Positions 16,258 to 24,822 of a DNA stretch of 64,000 nt are shown here, piece by piece; position 1 is the stretch's first letter, and the number at the start of each line of letters is the position of its first letter. Location of the stretch: the NCBI GenBank assembly GCA_040768845.1, contig JAXGME010000005.1, forward strand, positions 62,001 through 126,000, in the 5' to 3' direction. The stretch is from JAEZHK01 sp040768845. Lineage in GTDB: Bacteria; Bacillota; Clostridia; Christensenellales; Aristaeellaceae. The notes beneath the pieces are model-generated. The model ran no database searches, had not been told where the DNA came from, and saw only the letters and a program-made list of their open reading frames with translations. The position numbers and the translations under genes are program-made.

Positions 16258-17043
16258 ATGAACCGCGTGCGCGTCCGGCGCGACCATCCCTACGCGCCGG
16301 CCTGGACGCTTGTGATGCTCCTCGTCGCACTGACGATGTACCTGGTCACCGAGGGCCTGTCCTACCCCGCGCAGCAGCCGGCGCTTTCACCGGCGGAGCA
16401 GGTGGACTGGACGGTCGGGCCGCTGTCGGTGAGCCTGGTGGTATTGTCCCGGGCGGGGGACGAGGCCTCCGCCCGCATTGAGGCGGCCCGGTACGTATCC
16501 CGCGGCGCGGCGGGCTACATCCTGCCCGGCACCGGCGAATACCTGATCGTGGGCGCGGGCTACGATTCCGCCGACGAGGCCGAAAAGGTGCTCAAAAAGC
16601 TGGCCGGCGAGGAAAACCTGACGGCTTCTCTCGCCGTCCGGGAAGCGCCGGAGCTGCACGTGCGCCTCACCGGCGCCCGCGCCCAGGTTCAGGCGCTGAT
16701 GGACGCCGAGGCCGCGTTCCGGGCCGCCACCGCGTCCATGGGCGAGGCGGCCTTTTCGCTGGACGCGGGCACGCTGACCGATGCCGGCGCGCGGGAGGCG
16801 CTCCTCGCCGCCCGGGCGGAGGCGAAAAGGGCGCGGGAGACCCTCGAGCGGGCGGCGGGCGACGGGCAGAACGCCGCTTCCCAGGGCGTCGCGGCCCTCC
16901 TCTCCGCGCTGGAGGACGCGGCCTCCGCCATGCTCTTTGACGCCCGGACATCGCCCCTTTTCTTTTCGAGCCAGATGAAGTATAATTACATTGACCTGCG
17001 CCTCAGGCATATCGGTTTTATCAACCGCCTGGCGGCGGGATAG
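16258..17043 (+). CDS. Membrane-anchored protein with a SPOR-like region
   Basis: 261 residues from the ATG at 16258 (eight bases behind GGAAGGAG; the ATG at 16252 is too close). A short basic N-terminus and one membrane segment (WTLVMLLVALTMYLVTEGL) precede an extracellular part. Residues 60-110 (EASARIEAARYVSRGAAGYI, then IVGAGYDSADEAEKVLKKL) resemble a SPOR/sporulation-related repeat that binds peptidoglycan, and an alanine-rich helical region follows. It is 35 bases ahead of the first DRTGG gene. The SPOR reading is my inference and needs a profile search. Confidence 0.65.
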   Translation: MNRVRVRRDHPYAPAWTLVMLLVALTMYLVTEGLSYPAQQPALSPAEQVDWTVGPLSVSLVVLSRAGDEASARIEAARYVSRGAAGYILPGTGEYLIVGAGYDSADEAEKVLKKLAGEENLTASLAVREAPELHVRLTGARAQVQALMDAEAAFRAATASMGEAAFSLDAGTLTDAGAREALLAARAEAKRARETLERAAGDGQNAASQGVAALLSALEDAASAMLFDARTSPLFFSSQMKYNYIDLRLRHIGFINRLAAG

Positions 17044-17078
17044 ATTCGGGCGAAACTGGCGCGAAGAGGATGATGACC

Positions 17079-17426
17079 ATGAAGGCGGAGGACATCGTAA
17101 GAATTCTGGACGCGCGGCTGCTATCCGGCACGCTGCCCGCGGGGGAAGTGCAGGCGGCCTGCGGCAGCGACATGATGAGCGACGTACTGGCTTACCCCAA
17201 GGAGCGCATGGTGCTTCTGACGGGGCTGACCAACCTGCACGTGGTGCGCACCTGCGAAATGCTGGACGTGATGATGATCGTATTCGTGCGCGGCAAGGTG
17301 CCGCCCCGGGAGGTGCTGGACATGGCCGAAAGCCTGGGCATCGCGGTGGCGGGCACGCCCCACACGCTGTATGAATCCTGCGGCAGGCTGTTTGCCAACG
17401 GCCTGCCCAGCGGAGCAAGGGGATAG
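17079..17426 (+). CDS. DRTGG domain protein
   Basis: 115 residues from the ATG at 17079, eight bases behind GAAGAGGA. It consists of one DRTGG-like domain (AEDIVRILDARLLSG at the start, DVLAYPKERMVLLTGL, VMMIVFVRGKVPPREVLDMA, GIAVAGTPHTLYESCGRL). DRTGG domains occur as regulatory modules in BioD-like and CBS/DHH proteins and may bind nucleotides. It is the first gene of a tight cluster with an RsbW-like ATPase, a hydrogenase-like protein, another DRTGG and PHP. Confidence 0.82.
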   Translation: MKAEDIVRILDARLLSGTLPAGEVQAACGSDMMSDVLAYPKERMVLLTGLTNLHVVRTCEMLDVMMIVFVRGKVPPREVLDMAESLGIAVAGTPHTLYESCGRLFANGLPSGARG

Positions 17427-17432
17427 ACACAA

Positions 17433-17864
17433 ATGGAAAACGCCAGCGTCGCGCTCCGGGAGATCTATCCCGTGCGCGCCGGGGACTTTGCCACCGCGGG
17501 GGAGGCATCCCGCAAGATCAAGGCCATCCTGAAAAAGCTGGGGGTTGACAGCGGCGTCGTCCGGCGGGTGTCCATCGCGGCCTACGAGGTGGAGCTCAAC
17601 CTGGTCATCCATTCCCTGGGCGGGGAGATGGAGCTGATCGTCCGGCCGGACTACGTGGCCCTCAACGTGCGGGACGCGGGCCCCGGCATTCCGGACATCG
17701 ACCTTGCGATGCAGGAGGGCTTCTCCACCGCTTCCGACGATGTGCGCATGATGGGCTTCGGCGCCGGCATGGGTCTGCCCAACATGCGGCGCAACGCCAC
17801 GGACTTTTCCATCGCCTCCCAGGTGGGGGTGGGCACGACCATTGAGATGGGGTTCAGGCTATGA
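17433..17864 (+). CDS. ATP-binding protein of the anti-sigma/serine kinase (RsbW-like) type
   Basis: 143 residues with a GHKL ATPase fold. N box: VSIAAYEVELNLVIHSLGG. G1 box: VRDAGPGIPD. G2 box: GFGAGMGLPNMRRNATDFSI. The C-terminal strand VGVGTTIEM is typical of histidine-kinase-like ATPases. No sensor or dimerisation domain is present, so it resembles RsbW/SpoIIAB serine kinases that act on anti-anti-sigma proteins. It starts six bases after the DRTGG stop and overlaps the hydrogenase-like gene by four bases (ATGA), showing translational coupling. Confidence 0.88.
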   Translation: MENASVALREIYPVRAGDFATAGEASRKIKAILKKLGVDSGVVRRVSIAAYEVELNLVIHSLGGEMELIVRPDYVALNVRDAGPGIPDIDLAMQEGFSTASDDVRMMGFGAGMGLPNMRRNATDFSIASQVGVGTTIEMGFRL

Positions 17865-19177
17865 CGAGCTACATGCATTCGGTGACGCTGGACAAGTCCA
17901 AGTGCGTGGGGTGCACCAACTGCCTCAAGCACTGCCCCACCGAGGCCATCCGCGTCCACGGCGGCCGGGCGCACATCATTGAGGAGCGCTGCATCGACTG
18001 CGGCGAGTGCATCCGCCAGTGCCAGCACCACGCCAAGGTGCCCACCACCGATCCGCTGGCCGCCATCAACCGCTTCCCCTACAAGATCGCGCTGCCCGCG
18101 CCGGCGCTCTACGGCCAGTTCAAAAAGCTGCCGAACCTGTCCAGCGTGGCCCGGGGCCTGCGCATGATGGGCTTTGACGAGGTGTACGACGTGGCCCGCG
18201 GCGCGGACATCGTGTCCATGGCGGTGCGGGAAAAGCTGCGCCAGAGCGACTGCCCGCGCCCGCTGATCTCCTCCAGCTGCCCGGCGGTGGTGCGGCTGAT
18301 CCAGATCCGCTTTCCAGAGCTGATCGACAACATCGTGGACGTGCGCTCCCCCATGGAGATGGCGGCGGTGTCCGCCCGGCGCGAGTTCTGCGAAAAGAAC
18401 GGCGTGCCCCCCGAGGAGGTGGGCTGCTTTTTCATCTCCCCCTGCGCCGCCAAGATGACCGCCATCCGCCGCCCGCTGGGCCACACAAAGAGCGCCGTGG
18501 ACGGCGTGATCTCCATCATGGAAATTTTCGGCCTTCTGTCCACCAACATCCGCAAGGCGCCCCAGGCGCCCGTGGAGGCGGACGAGGGCTTTCGCGCCAC
18601 CGGGCTGGGCCTGGGCTGGGCGCGCACCGGCGGCGAGGCGCTGGCCGCGGGCATCGAAAACGCGCTGGCCGTGGACGGCATCGACCAGGTGGCCAAGGTG
18701 CTGGAGGAAATCGAAAACAACCGCCTGCCGGACCTCACCTTCTTCGAGGGGCTGTCCTGCGTGGGCGGCTGCGTGGGCGGCCCGCTGACGCTGGAAAACG
18801 GCTTTATCGCCAGAAACCGCATCCGCGACCTGGTGCGCCGCCTGCCCGCCAAGCGGCCCGACGAGAACATCGCCCGCGGGGAATTTGAAGCCCTGAAGCG
18901 CGACCTGTACTTTGACGACGAGATCCGCCCCATCAAGGCCATGCAGCTGGACCAGGACCTGCAAAAGGCGCTGGCCATGATGGACCGGATCGAGGAGATC
19001 CGCCAGCGGCTGCCGGGGCTTGACTGCGGCTCCTGCGGCTCGCCCACCTGTCAGGCGCTGGCCGAGGACATCGTGGGCGGCTTCGCTCACGAGACGGACT
19101 GCGTGTTCGTCCTCAAGGAGCGCGTGCGGGAGATGGCCAAGCAGATGGTGTCCCTTTCGGAGAACACGCGCCTGTAG
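17861..19177 (+). CDS. [FeFe]-hydrogenase-like iron-sulfur protein, putative sensor
   Basis: 438 residues. N-terminal 2x[4Fe-4S] ferredoxin domain (Cys15, 18, 21, 25 and Cys44, 47, 50, 54). The [FeFe]-hydrogenase large-subunit domain keeps the four H-cluster ligands: Cys140 (ISSSCPAVV), Cys195 (SPCAAK), Cys300 and Cys304 (SCVGGC). The proton-relay cysteine of catalytic enzymes is Ser139 here, the glutamate of the PCxxKxxE motif is Ala201, and the usual Met of the third motif is Leu298. A C-terminal Fe-S domain (Cys389, 392, 397, 414) follows. Such changes are known from putative sensory hydrogenases (groups C and D). The ATG overlaps the ATPase stop. Maturases HydEFG are not in the window. 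Confidence 0.87.
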   Translation: MTSYMHSVTLDKSKCVGCTNCLKHCPTEAIRVHGGRAHIIEERCIDCGECIRQCQHHAKVPTTDPLAAINRFPYKIALPAPALYGQFKKLPNLSSVARGLRMMGFDEVYDVARGADIVSMAVREKLRQSDCPRPLISSSCPAVVRLIQIRFPELIDNIVDVRSPMEMAAVSARREFCEKNGVPPEEVGCFFISPCAAKMTAIRRPLGHTKSAVDGVISIMEIFGLLSTNIRKAPQAPVEADEGFRATGLGLGWARTGGEALAAGIENALAVDGIDQVAKVLEEIENNRLPDLTFFEGLSCVGGCVGGPLTLENGFIARNRIRDLVRRLPAKRPDENIARGEFEALKRDLYFDDEIRPIKAMQLDQDLQKALAMMDRIEEIRQRLPGLDCGSCGSPTCQALAEDIVGGFAHETDCVFVLKERVREMAKQMVSLSENTRL

Positions 19178-19225
19178 CGGCGCCTTTGCCGCCCCGCCCA
19201 GTCGCCCGAATACAGGAGGGAGTCT

Positions 19226-19567
19226 ATGGACATTCAGGGCCTTGTGCGCCTCACCGGCGCGAAGAATCTCACCCCCGGCGTCGATCCCGGCCGCGAAGTG
19301 CTGTGCGGCTATAGCTGCGACCTGCTCAGCTGGGTCATGGCCCACGGCAAGGCGGGCATGGCCTGGATCACCGTGCAGACCCACATGAACGTGGTGGCCG
19401 TGGCCACGCTGATGGAGATGGCCGCCATTTTGGTGCCCGAGGGCATCGCCGTGGCGGAGGACGTGGTAAAGCGCGCCGCCGACGAGGGCGTGGCTGTCCT
19501 CTCCAGCGAAAAGACCGCCTTCGAGCTGTGCGGGCTGATGTACGGCGCGGGCATTACCAAGAGCTGA
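19226..19567 (+). CDS. Second DRTGG domain protein of the hydrogenase-like cluster
   Basis: 113 residues, ATG 10 bases behind AGGAGGG. MDIQGLVRLTGAKNLTPGVD, then REVLCGYSCDLLSWVMAHGK, AWITVQTHMNVVAVATLMEM and VAVLSSEKTAFELCGLMY give the DRTGG pattern in the form met in the family with Cys at the core. It is related in size and layout to the gene at 17079, but the sequence is well diverged, so they are not recent duplicates. Confidence 0.82.
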   Translation: MDIQGLVRLTGAKNLTPGVDPGREVLCGYSCDLLSWVMAHGKAGMAWITVQTHMNVVAVATLMEMAAILVPEGIAVAEDVVKRAADEGVAVLSSEKTAFELCGLMYGAGITKS

Positions 19568-19598
19568 CGGGGCCGCGCCCCGCGTAAAGGGGGAAGCC

Positions 19599-20297
19599 AT
19601 GCGCGCCTATTGCGACCTGCACCTGCACTCCTGCCTGTCCCCCTGCGGCGACGAGGCCATGACCCCCGGCAACATCGCCGGCATGGCGCACCTGAAGGGG
19701 CTGGATTTGATCGCCGTCACCGATCACAATACCGCCCGGCAGCTGCCCGCGGTGGAGGCCGCCTGCCGGCGGATGGGCGTGAACCTTCTGCCCGGCATGG
19801 AGCTGACCACCCGCGAGGAGGCGCACCTTCTGGCCTACTTCCCGTCGGTGGAGGCGGCGCTGGCCTTTTCCGAGCGCGTCTATTTGCTGCTGCCGGACAT
19901 GCCCAACATGCCGGACTTCTTTGGCCGTCAGCTGATTTTGGACGAGGACGACGGGGTCCTCGGCGTCGAGGACCGGCTGCTCATCTCCGCGCTGGATATG
20001 TCCCTCGAGGACCTGACCGCCGGGATCCGCGCCTTCGGCGGGCTTCCGGTGCCCGCCCACATCAACCGCGGCGCCAACGGCCTTCTGAACGCGCTGGGCT
20101 TTTTGCCCCCCGGCAGCGACTTTGCCGCGCTGGAGATCGTGCCCGCGCTGCCCTGCCCGGGGGATTATTCCGGCTGGAAAATTCTCCGATCCTCCGACGC
20201 CCACCGCCTGGAGGACATGTTTGAGCGCGTGTTTTTTCTGGAGCTTCCCGAACCCACCGCGGCGGGCTTCTTCGCCGCCTTCGGCGCGGAGGGATGA
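19599..20297 (+). CDS. PHP domain metal-dependent phosphoesterase-like protein
   Basis: 232 residues. The first PHP motif CDLHLHSCLSPCGDEAMTP carries the HxH metal pair, the second reads LDLIAVTDHNTARQLPA (D-H), then LLPGMELTTREEAHLLAYFP (glutamate and histidine), and the C-terminal LRSSDAHRLEDM supplies the last DxH. PHP proteins hydrolyse phosphoesters such as nucleotides, histidinol phosphate or pAp. The substrate is unknown; as last gene of the DRTGG/ATPase/hydrogenase-like cluster it could turn over a signalling nucleotide. Starts behind AAAGGGGG. Confidence 0.9.
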   Translation: MRAYCDLHLHSCLSPCGDEAMTPGNIAGMAHLKGLDLIAVTDHNTARQLPAVEAACRRMGVNLLPGMELTTREEAHLLAYFPSVEAALAFSERVYLLLPDMPNMPDFFGRQLILDEDDGVLGVEDRLLISALDMSLEDLTAGIRAFGGLPVPAHINRGANGLLNALGFLPPGSDFAALEIVPALPCPGDYSGWKILRSSDAHRLEDMFERVFFLELPEPTAAGFFAAFGAEG

Positions 20298-20317
20298 AGG
20301 CCGCGCCGTGAAAGCGT

Positions 20318-20346
20318 TTGTGTTTTTTCCATGAATACGCTATAAT
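20318..20346 (+). promoter_or_regulatory. Sigma-A promoter of the cotH-VTC-DUF4956 operon
   Basis: TTGTGT and a perfect TATAAT are 17 bases apart, 30 bases before the start of the CotH gene. Confidence 0.75.
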
Positions 20347-20376
20347 TAGGAAAAACTGTGATTCCGGAGGATTCCC

Positions 20377-23300
20377 TTGCAGACGAAACCCAAAAAAACG
20401 CCGCCGCGCGCGGCCGGGCGGGCTCCGCGCGCCGCCGCGTCGCGCCGGCCGGCCACGCCCGTCGCGCTGGCCGCCTTGGCGGCGGTGGCCGCGCTGGTGC
20501 TTCTGTACCTTCTGGAGCTCCACTGGGGCGCGCCGAACCTCGGCGCGGGCGAAACCGCCGCAACGAACGCGGTGGCCGCCGTGGCGCCGGTGGGCGCCGT
20601 GCGGGTGACGGAGGTCATGTCCTCCAACAAGACCGCCGTCCCCGACGAGGCGGGCAAGTATCCCGACTGGGTGGAGCTCTTTAACGCCGCCCAGGAGCCG
20701 GTGGACATCACCGGCTGGTCGCTGACGGACAACATGGATAAGCTGGTGCGCTTCACCTTTCCGGAGATGACCCTGGCGCCGGGCGAATACGTGGTCGTCT
20801 ACTGCGACGACGATCTCAAAAACACCGCGGGCTACCCCTTTCACGCGCCCTTCAAGCTCAGCGCCCAGGGCGACCAGGTGCTGCTGTTTGACCGGGAGGG
20901 CGACATCATGCACTCGCTGACGGTGCCCGCCCTTCAGGCCAACCAGTCCTACCGGCTGAACGCCGACGGAGACTGGGAGGTTTCCGCGGAGTACACGCCG
21001 GGCCTGCCCAACACCGAGGAGGCCTTTGCCCAGGCGGCGGGCGTGGTTACCGAGAGCGCGGTGCGGCTCAGCGAGGTCATGGCGGACAACAAAAGCTACG
21101 CCGGGCGAAACGGCGTCTACGACGACTGGATTGAGCTCTACAACGCATCCGACGCGGCGGTGTCCCTCCGGGGCTACGCCCTCACGGACGATCCGTCCAA
21201 GCCCTTCAAGTGGCGCTTTCCGGATGTGACCATTCCCGCCCGGGGCTACCTTCTGGTCTACGCCTCCGGACGGGCGGACACGGATATGGACGCCTCCTTC
21301 AAGCTCAACGCCGAGGGCGAAACGGTGGTGCTGTCCGACGCGAGCGGCCGCGCGCTGGACCGGGTGGACTATGGCCTGCTTTCGGCCGACCAGTCCTTCT
21401 CCCGGGAGGGCGACGGGTGGACGGGCGCCCTGGCGCCCACGCCCGGCATGGCCAACACGAAGGAGAGCGCCGACGCCATGGACGCGCTCCTGGCCTCGGC
21501 CAATACCGTCAGGGTGTTTCTCAACGAGGCGGCGGCCTCGGCGCGGCAGCCGGGCGCCGCCAAGTCCGCCCCGGACTGGGTGGAGCTGTACAACCAGAGC
21601 CTGCACGCGGTGGACCTCTCCGGCTACGGCCTTTCCGACGATCCGGACCACCCCCGCAAGTGGCGGTTCCCGTCGGGCACGAAGATCGAGGCCGGCGGCT
21701 ACCTCCGGGTGCTGCTCAACGGGCTGGACAAGGCGGACCTTTCCAAAAACGCCTTTGCCGCCAACTTCAAGCTGTCGCTTTCGGGGCGCGAAACGCTGGT
21801 GCTTGCCACGCCGGAAGGCGCGATCCTGGACCGGATGCCCCTTCTGACGCAGTACGGCGGGGTGTCCTACGGCAGGATCAGCGGTCGGGACGGCTTTTTT
21901 TATTTGGAGAGCGCCACCCCCGGCGCCCTCAACAGCCAGACCCCCTACCAGGGCCGCGTGGAGAGCGTGTCCTTTTCCGAGCCCGGCGGCTTTTATACGG
22001 GCGGTGTGACGGTCGCCCTCCTTGCGCCGGAGGGCGCCGATGTCCGCTACACGCTGGACGCCACCGAGCCCACCGAGGCCTCGCCCCGCTACGAGGGCCC
22101 CATCGCGCTTTCCGAAACCACGGTGCTGCGCGCCCGGGCCTTCCGGGACGGCATGCTGCCCTCGCTGGTGTCCACCCACACGTACCTCTTTGCGGCGCCC
22201 CACACGCTGGATGTGATTTCGCTGGTGGCCGACCCGGCGGGGCTCTTTGACGAGGAAAAGGGCCTTCTGGTCATGGGCCCCAAGAAGCTGAAATACCCCT
22301 TCAAGGGCGCCAATTTCTGGCAGGACTGGGAGCGCGCCGCCCACGTGGAGTACTTTACCGCCGATGGCGAAACCCTCCTTTCCCAGGGCGCGGGGCTGCA
22401 GCTTCAGGGCCAGTACAGCCGCATGGAGGACCAGAAGGCCTTCAAGATTTCCGCCCGCAACGCCTACGGCGACAACCGGTTCCGCGCCGCCATTTTCCCC
22501 AACCGGGACTATGCCCAGGTGAAGTCCTTTCTTCTGCGCGCCTCCGGGCAGGACGCCAACAAGACCCGCTACCGGGACGCGCTTTTGACCTCGTTGGCGG
22601 CGGCCACATCCGTCATGTACCAGGACGCGAGGCCCGTGGCGGTGTACCTGAACGGCCAGTACTGGGGCCACTACAACCTGCGCGAGCGCATTCACAAATA
22701 CTCCATCGCCCAGTTCATGGGCTGGAAGGAGCCGGACAAAATCAGCATCGTGAAGGCCAACGACACGGTGATGCAGGGCTCCGACAAGACCTTTCAGCAG
22801 CTTCTTTCCTACGTGAAGAAAAACGGCGTCAGGACGGACGAGGACATCGCCTACGTGGAATCAAAGATCGACCTTGAGAACTACCTGGAGTACATCGCGC
22901 TGGAGACCTTCATCGGCAACACCGACCTGCTCAACGTCAAGCGGTACCGGTCCGACGAGGGCGACGGCCGCTGGCGCTGGATCATCTTTGACACCGACTG
23001 GGCCTTCTACACCGACACCGACTCCTTCGGCCGCTGGCTGAAGGCGGGCGGCATGGGCTCCGGCAACAAGACGGACAACAGCCTTTTCATCGCGCTGATG
23101 AAGAACAAAACCCTGCAGCAGCGCTACCTGACGGTGCTGGGCCGCCTCATGTCCACCGAGTGGACCACCCGAAAGATTCTGGAAAAGTCCCAACAGTGGC
23201 AGGACACCCTCTACCCGGAAATGCCCGCCCAGACGAAAAAGTGGGGCGGCAACGAGAAGGGCTGGCTGAACGCCATCAAGAGCTTCAACAACTACGCCAA

Positions 23301-23409
23301 GACCCGCCCCAAGAAGCTGCTCACCTACATTCAGCGCGCCACCGGCTACACCAAGGCCGAAATGCGCGTCTACTTCGGCGACATCATGGACCAGATCGAA
23401 GCCGGTTAA
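20377..23409 (+). CDS. CotH kinase family protein with three lamin-tail domains
   Basis: 1010 residues, TTG start six bases behind GGAGG. A basic N-terminus and one membrane helix (about 27-46) anchor it outside the cell. Three lamin-tail repeats follow (each with DWVELFNA-, DDWIELYNA- or DWVELYNQ-type strands and a TDD/SDDP KPFKWRFP element), then a chitobiase C-terminal-like domain (VTVALLAPEGADVRYTLDATEP), and a CotH domain from about residue 610 (RVGYLNG-like VYLNGQYWGHYNLRERI, ALETFIGNTDLLN, WRWIIFDTDWAF). CotH enzymes are atypical protein kinases of spore coats. VTC and DUF4956 genes follow closely, a recurring bacterial grouping. Confidence 0.93.
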   Translation: MQTKPKKTPPRAAGRAPRAAASRRPATPVALAALAAVAALVLLYLLELHWGAPNLGAGETAATNAVAAVAPVGAVRVTEVMSSNKTAVPDEAGKYPDWVELFNAAQEPVDITGWSLTDNMDKLVRFTFPEMTLAPGEYVVVYCDDDLKNTAGYPFHAPFKLSAQGDQVLLFDREGDIMHSLTVPALQANQSYRLNADGDWEVSAEYTPGLPNTEEAFAQAAGVVTESAVRLSEVMADNKSYAGRNGVYDDWIELYNASDAAVSLRGYALTDDPSKPFKWRFPDVTIPARGYLLVYASGRADTDMDASFKLNAEGETVVLSDASGRALDRVDYGLLSADQSFSREGDGWTGALAPTPGMANTKESADAMDALLASANTVRVFLNEAAASARQPGAAKSAPDWVELYNQSLHAVDLSGYGLSDDPDHPRKWRFPSGTKIEAGGYLRVLLNGLDKADLSKNAFAANFKLSLSGRETLVLATPEGAILDRMPLLTQYGGVSYGRISGRDGFFYLESATPGALNSQTPYQGRVESVSFSEPGGFYTGGVTVALLAPEGADVRYTLDATEPTEASPRYEGPIALSETTVLRARAFRDGMLPSLVSTHTYLFAAPHTLDVISLVADPAGLFDEEKGLLVMGPKKLKYPFKGANFWQDWERAAHVEYFTADGETLLSQGAGLQLQGQYSRMEDQKAFKISARNAYGDNRFRAAIFPNRDYAQVKSFLLRASGQDANKTRYRDALLTSLAAATSVMYQDARPVAVYLNGQYWGHYNLRERIHKYSIAQFMGWKEPDKISIVKANDTVMQGSDKTFQQLLSYVKKNGVRTDEDIAYVESKIDLENYLEYIALETFIGNTDLLNVKRYRSDEGDGRWRWIIFDTDWAFYTDTDSFGRWLKAGGMGSGNKTDNSLFIALMKNKTLQQRYLTVLGRLMSTEWTTRKILEKSQQWQDTLYPEMPAQTKKWGGNEKGWLNAIKSFNNYAKTRPKKLLTYIQRATGYTKAEMRVYFGDIMDQIEAG

Positions 23410-23418
23410 GGAGGCCCC

Positions 23419-24111
23419 ATGCGTGCTTACGCGCCCCGACACGAACTGAAATTCTACCTCGGCAACACCGACGCCCTGTGGCTTTCGGCGCGCCTTTCCG
23501 CCGCGCTCCCCCGCGACCGGAACGCCGGGGCCGACGGCAGCTACCGGGTGCGGTCGCTGTACCTGGACGACGCCTGGGACAGCGCCTATTACGACAAGAT
23601 TGCCGGCAATCCGTCGCGGGATAAGTACCGCCTGCGCCTGTACAACGGGGACGACGGCCTGATCCTGCTGGAACGCAAGCGCAAGCTGGGCGACCTGATC
23701 CAGAAGGAGAGCGTGCGGATCTCCCGCCGGATGGCCGACCGCATCGCCGCCGGCGACCCTTCCGGCCTCGACCGGGTGGACAGCCCCCTCGTCCGCGACC
23801 TGTACTGCGGGATGCGCACGCGGCTTCTGCGCCCCGTGGTGGTGGTGGACTACGCGCGGGAGGCCTTCTGCCACGGCGCCGAAACCGCGCGCGTGACCAT
23901 CGACCGGTACCTGCGCGCCGGGCCGCGCACGGCGCTTTTTGATCCGGACGCGCCCGCGCTGCCGGCGCTTCACGCCGATCAGGCGATTCTCGAGGTCAAG
24001 TTTGACCGCGTGCTGCCGGAGCCCATTGCGCTTCTCATCCGGGACGCCCCCGCTGCCCGCGCGGCCATTTCCAAATACGTGTTCTGCCGCCGGTACGAGC
24101 CGCTGCGGTGA
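23419..24111 (+). CDS. VTC domain (polyphosphate polymerase-like) protein
   Basis: 230 residues, starting 9 bases after the CotH stop behind AAGGAGG. The VTC tunnel-fold features are the basic strands RHELKFYL, YRVRSLYLDD, KYRLRLYNGDDGLILLERKRK, RPVVVVDYAREAF, ARVTIDRYLRAG, and the acidic LEVKFDRVLPE near the end, as in the yeast polyphosphate polymerase Vtc4 and other CYTH-like triphosphate tunnel enzymes. The size fits stand-alone bacterial VTC proteins. With CotH and DUF4956 it forms a unit whose biochemical role is open. Confidence 0.9.
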   Translation: MRAYAPRHELKFYLGNTDALWLSARLSAALPRDRNAGADGSYRVRSLYLDDAWDSAYYDKIAGNPSRDKYRLRLYNGDDGLILLERKRKLGDLIQKESVRISRRMADRIAAGDPSGLDRVDSPLVRDLYCGMRTRLLRPVVVVDYAREAFCHGAETARVTIDRYLRAGPRTALFDPDAPALPALHADQAILEVKFDRVLPEPIALLIRDAPAARAAISKYVFCRRYEPLR

Positions 24112-24150
24112 TCCCTCCGGGCATACAAAGGTTTTTGAGGAGGAACCCCC

Positions 24151-24810
24151 ATGAACAACCTGACCAAGCTGGACCTGAGCAACATGTCCATCACCCCCAG
24201 CTCCACGGTGACGATCCTCTTTGCGATGCTGCTGGCCTTCGGCATCGGGCTATTCATCTTCTGGGTGTACAAGATCAACTACAAGGGCGTGATGTACAGC
24301 CAGAACTTCGCGCTGACGCTGGTCATGATGACCCTCATCACCACGCCGGTGGTCATGTGCATCCGCGATTCCATCCAGCTGTCGATGGGCATGGTGGGCG
24401 CGCTGTCCATCGTGCGGTTTCGCACCGCGGTGAAGGACCCGCTGGACACCGCCTACATGTTCTGGGCGCTGACGATGGGCATCCTGCTGGGCGCGGGGCA
24501 GTTTTTCCTGGCCGGCCTGGCCGCGGTGGGCATTGCGGCGCTGGTGTTTGTGCTGTCCCGCGTCACCACCAAGGCGCCGGACAGCTTCCTGCTGGTGGTC
24601 CGGTGCGCGCCGGGCGCGGAGAATGCCGCCATGGGCGCGCTGCGCGGCGTCAAGCACCAGAAGGTGAAGAGCCGCACCACCTCCCCCCAGGGCAGCGAGA
24701 TCACGCTGGAGGTGCGCGTGGACCGGCAGGAGGCGCTTTTGAAGAACCTGATGGCCACCGAGGGCGTCCGCGACGCCACGCTGGTGGCCTACCAATCCGA
24801 AACGCTGTAA
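24151..24810 (+). CDS. DUF4956 membrane protein
   Basis: 219 residues from the ATG behind GAGGAGG. Three to four membrane helices occupy residues 20-145 (ILFAMLLAFGIGLFIFWVYK, ALTLVMMTLITTPVVMCI, FWALTMGILLGAGQFFLAGL). The conserved loop SMGMVGALSIVRFRTAVKDPLD is the DUF4956 hallmark, and a C-terminal cytoplasmic domain with an ACT-like pattern follows (FLLVVRCAPGAENAAMGALR). DUF4956 often occurs beside VTC and CotH genes, in a possible polyphosphate-related membrane system; function unknown. Confidence 0.92.
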   Translation: MNNLTKLDLSNMSITPSSTVTILFAMLLAFGIGLFIFWVYKINYKGVMYSQNFALTLVMMTLITTPVVMCIRDSIQLSMGMVGALSIVRFRTAVKDPLDTAYMFWALTMGILLGAGQFFLAGLAAVGIAALVFVLSRVTTKAPDSFLLVVRCAPGAENAAMGALRGVKHQKVKSRTTSPQGSEITLEVRVDRQEALLKNLMATEGVRDATLVAYQSETL

Positions 24811-24822
24811 AGGGGAATTGTC

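Noticed and set aside
20062..22695. Long open frame (877 codons) on the minus strand across cotH
   Set aside because: GC-rich shadow of cotH: composition dominated by Gly/Val/His/Arg, no domains, no ribosome site.
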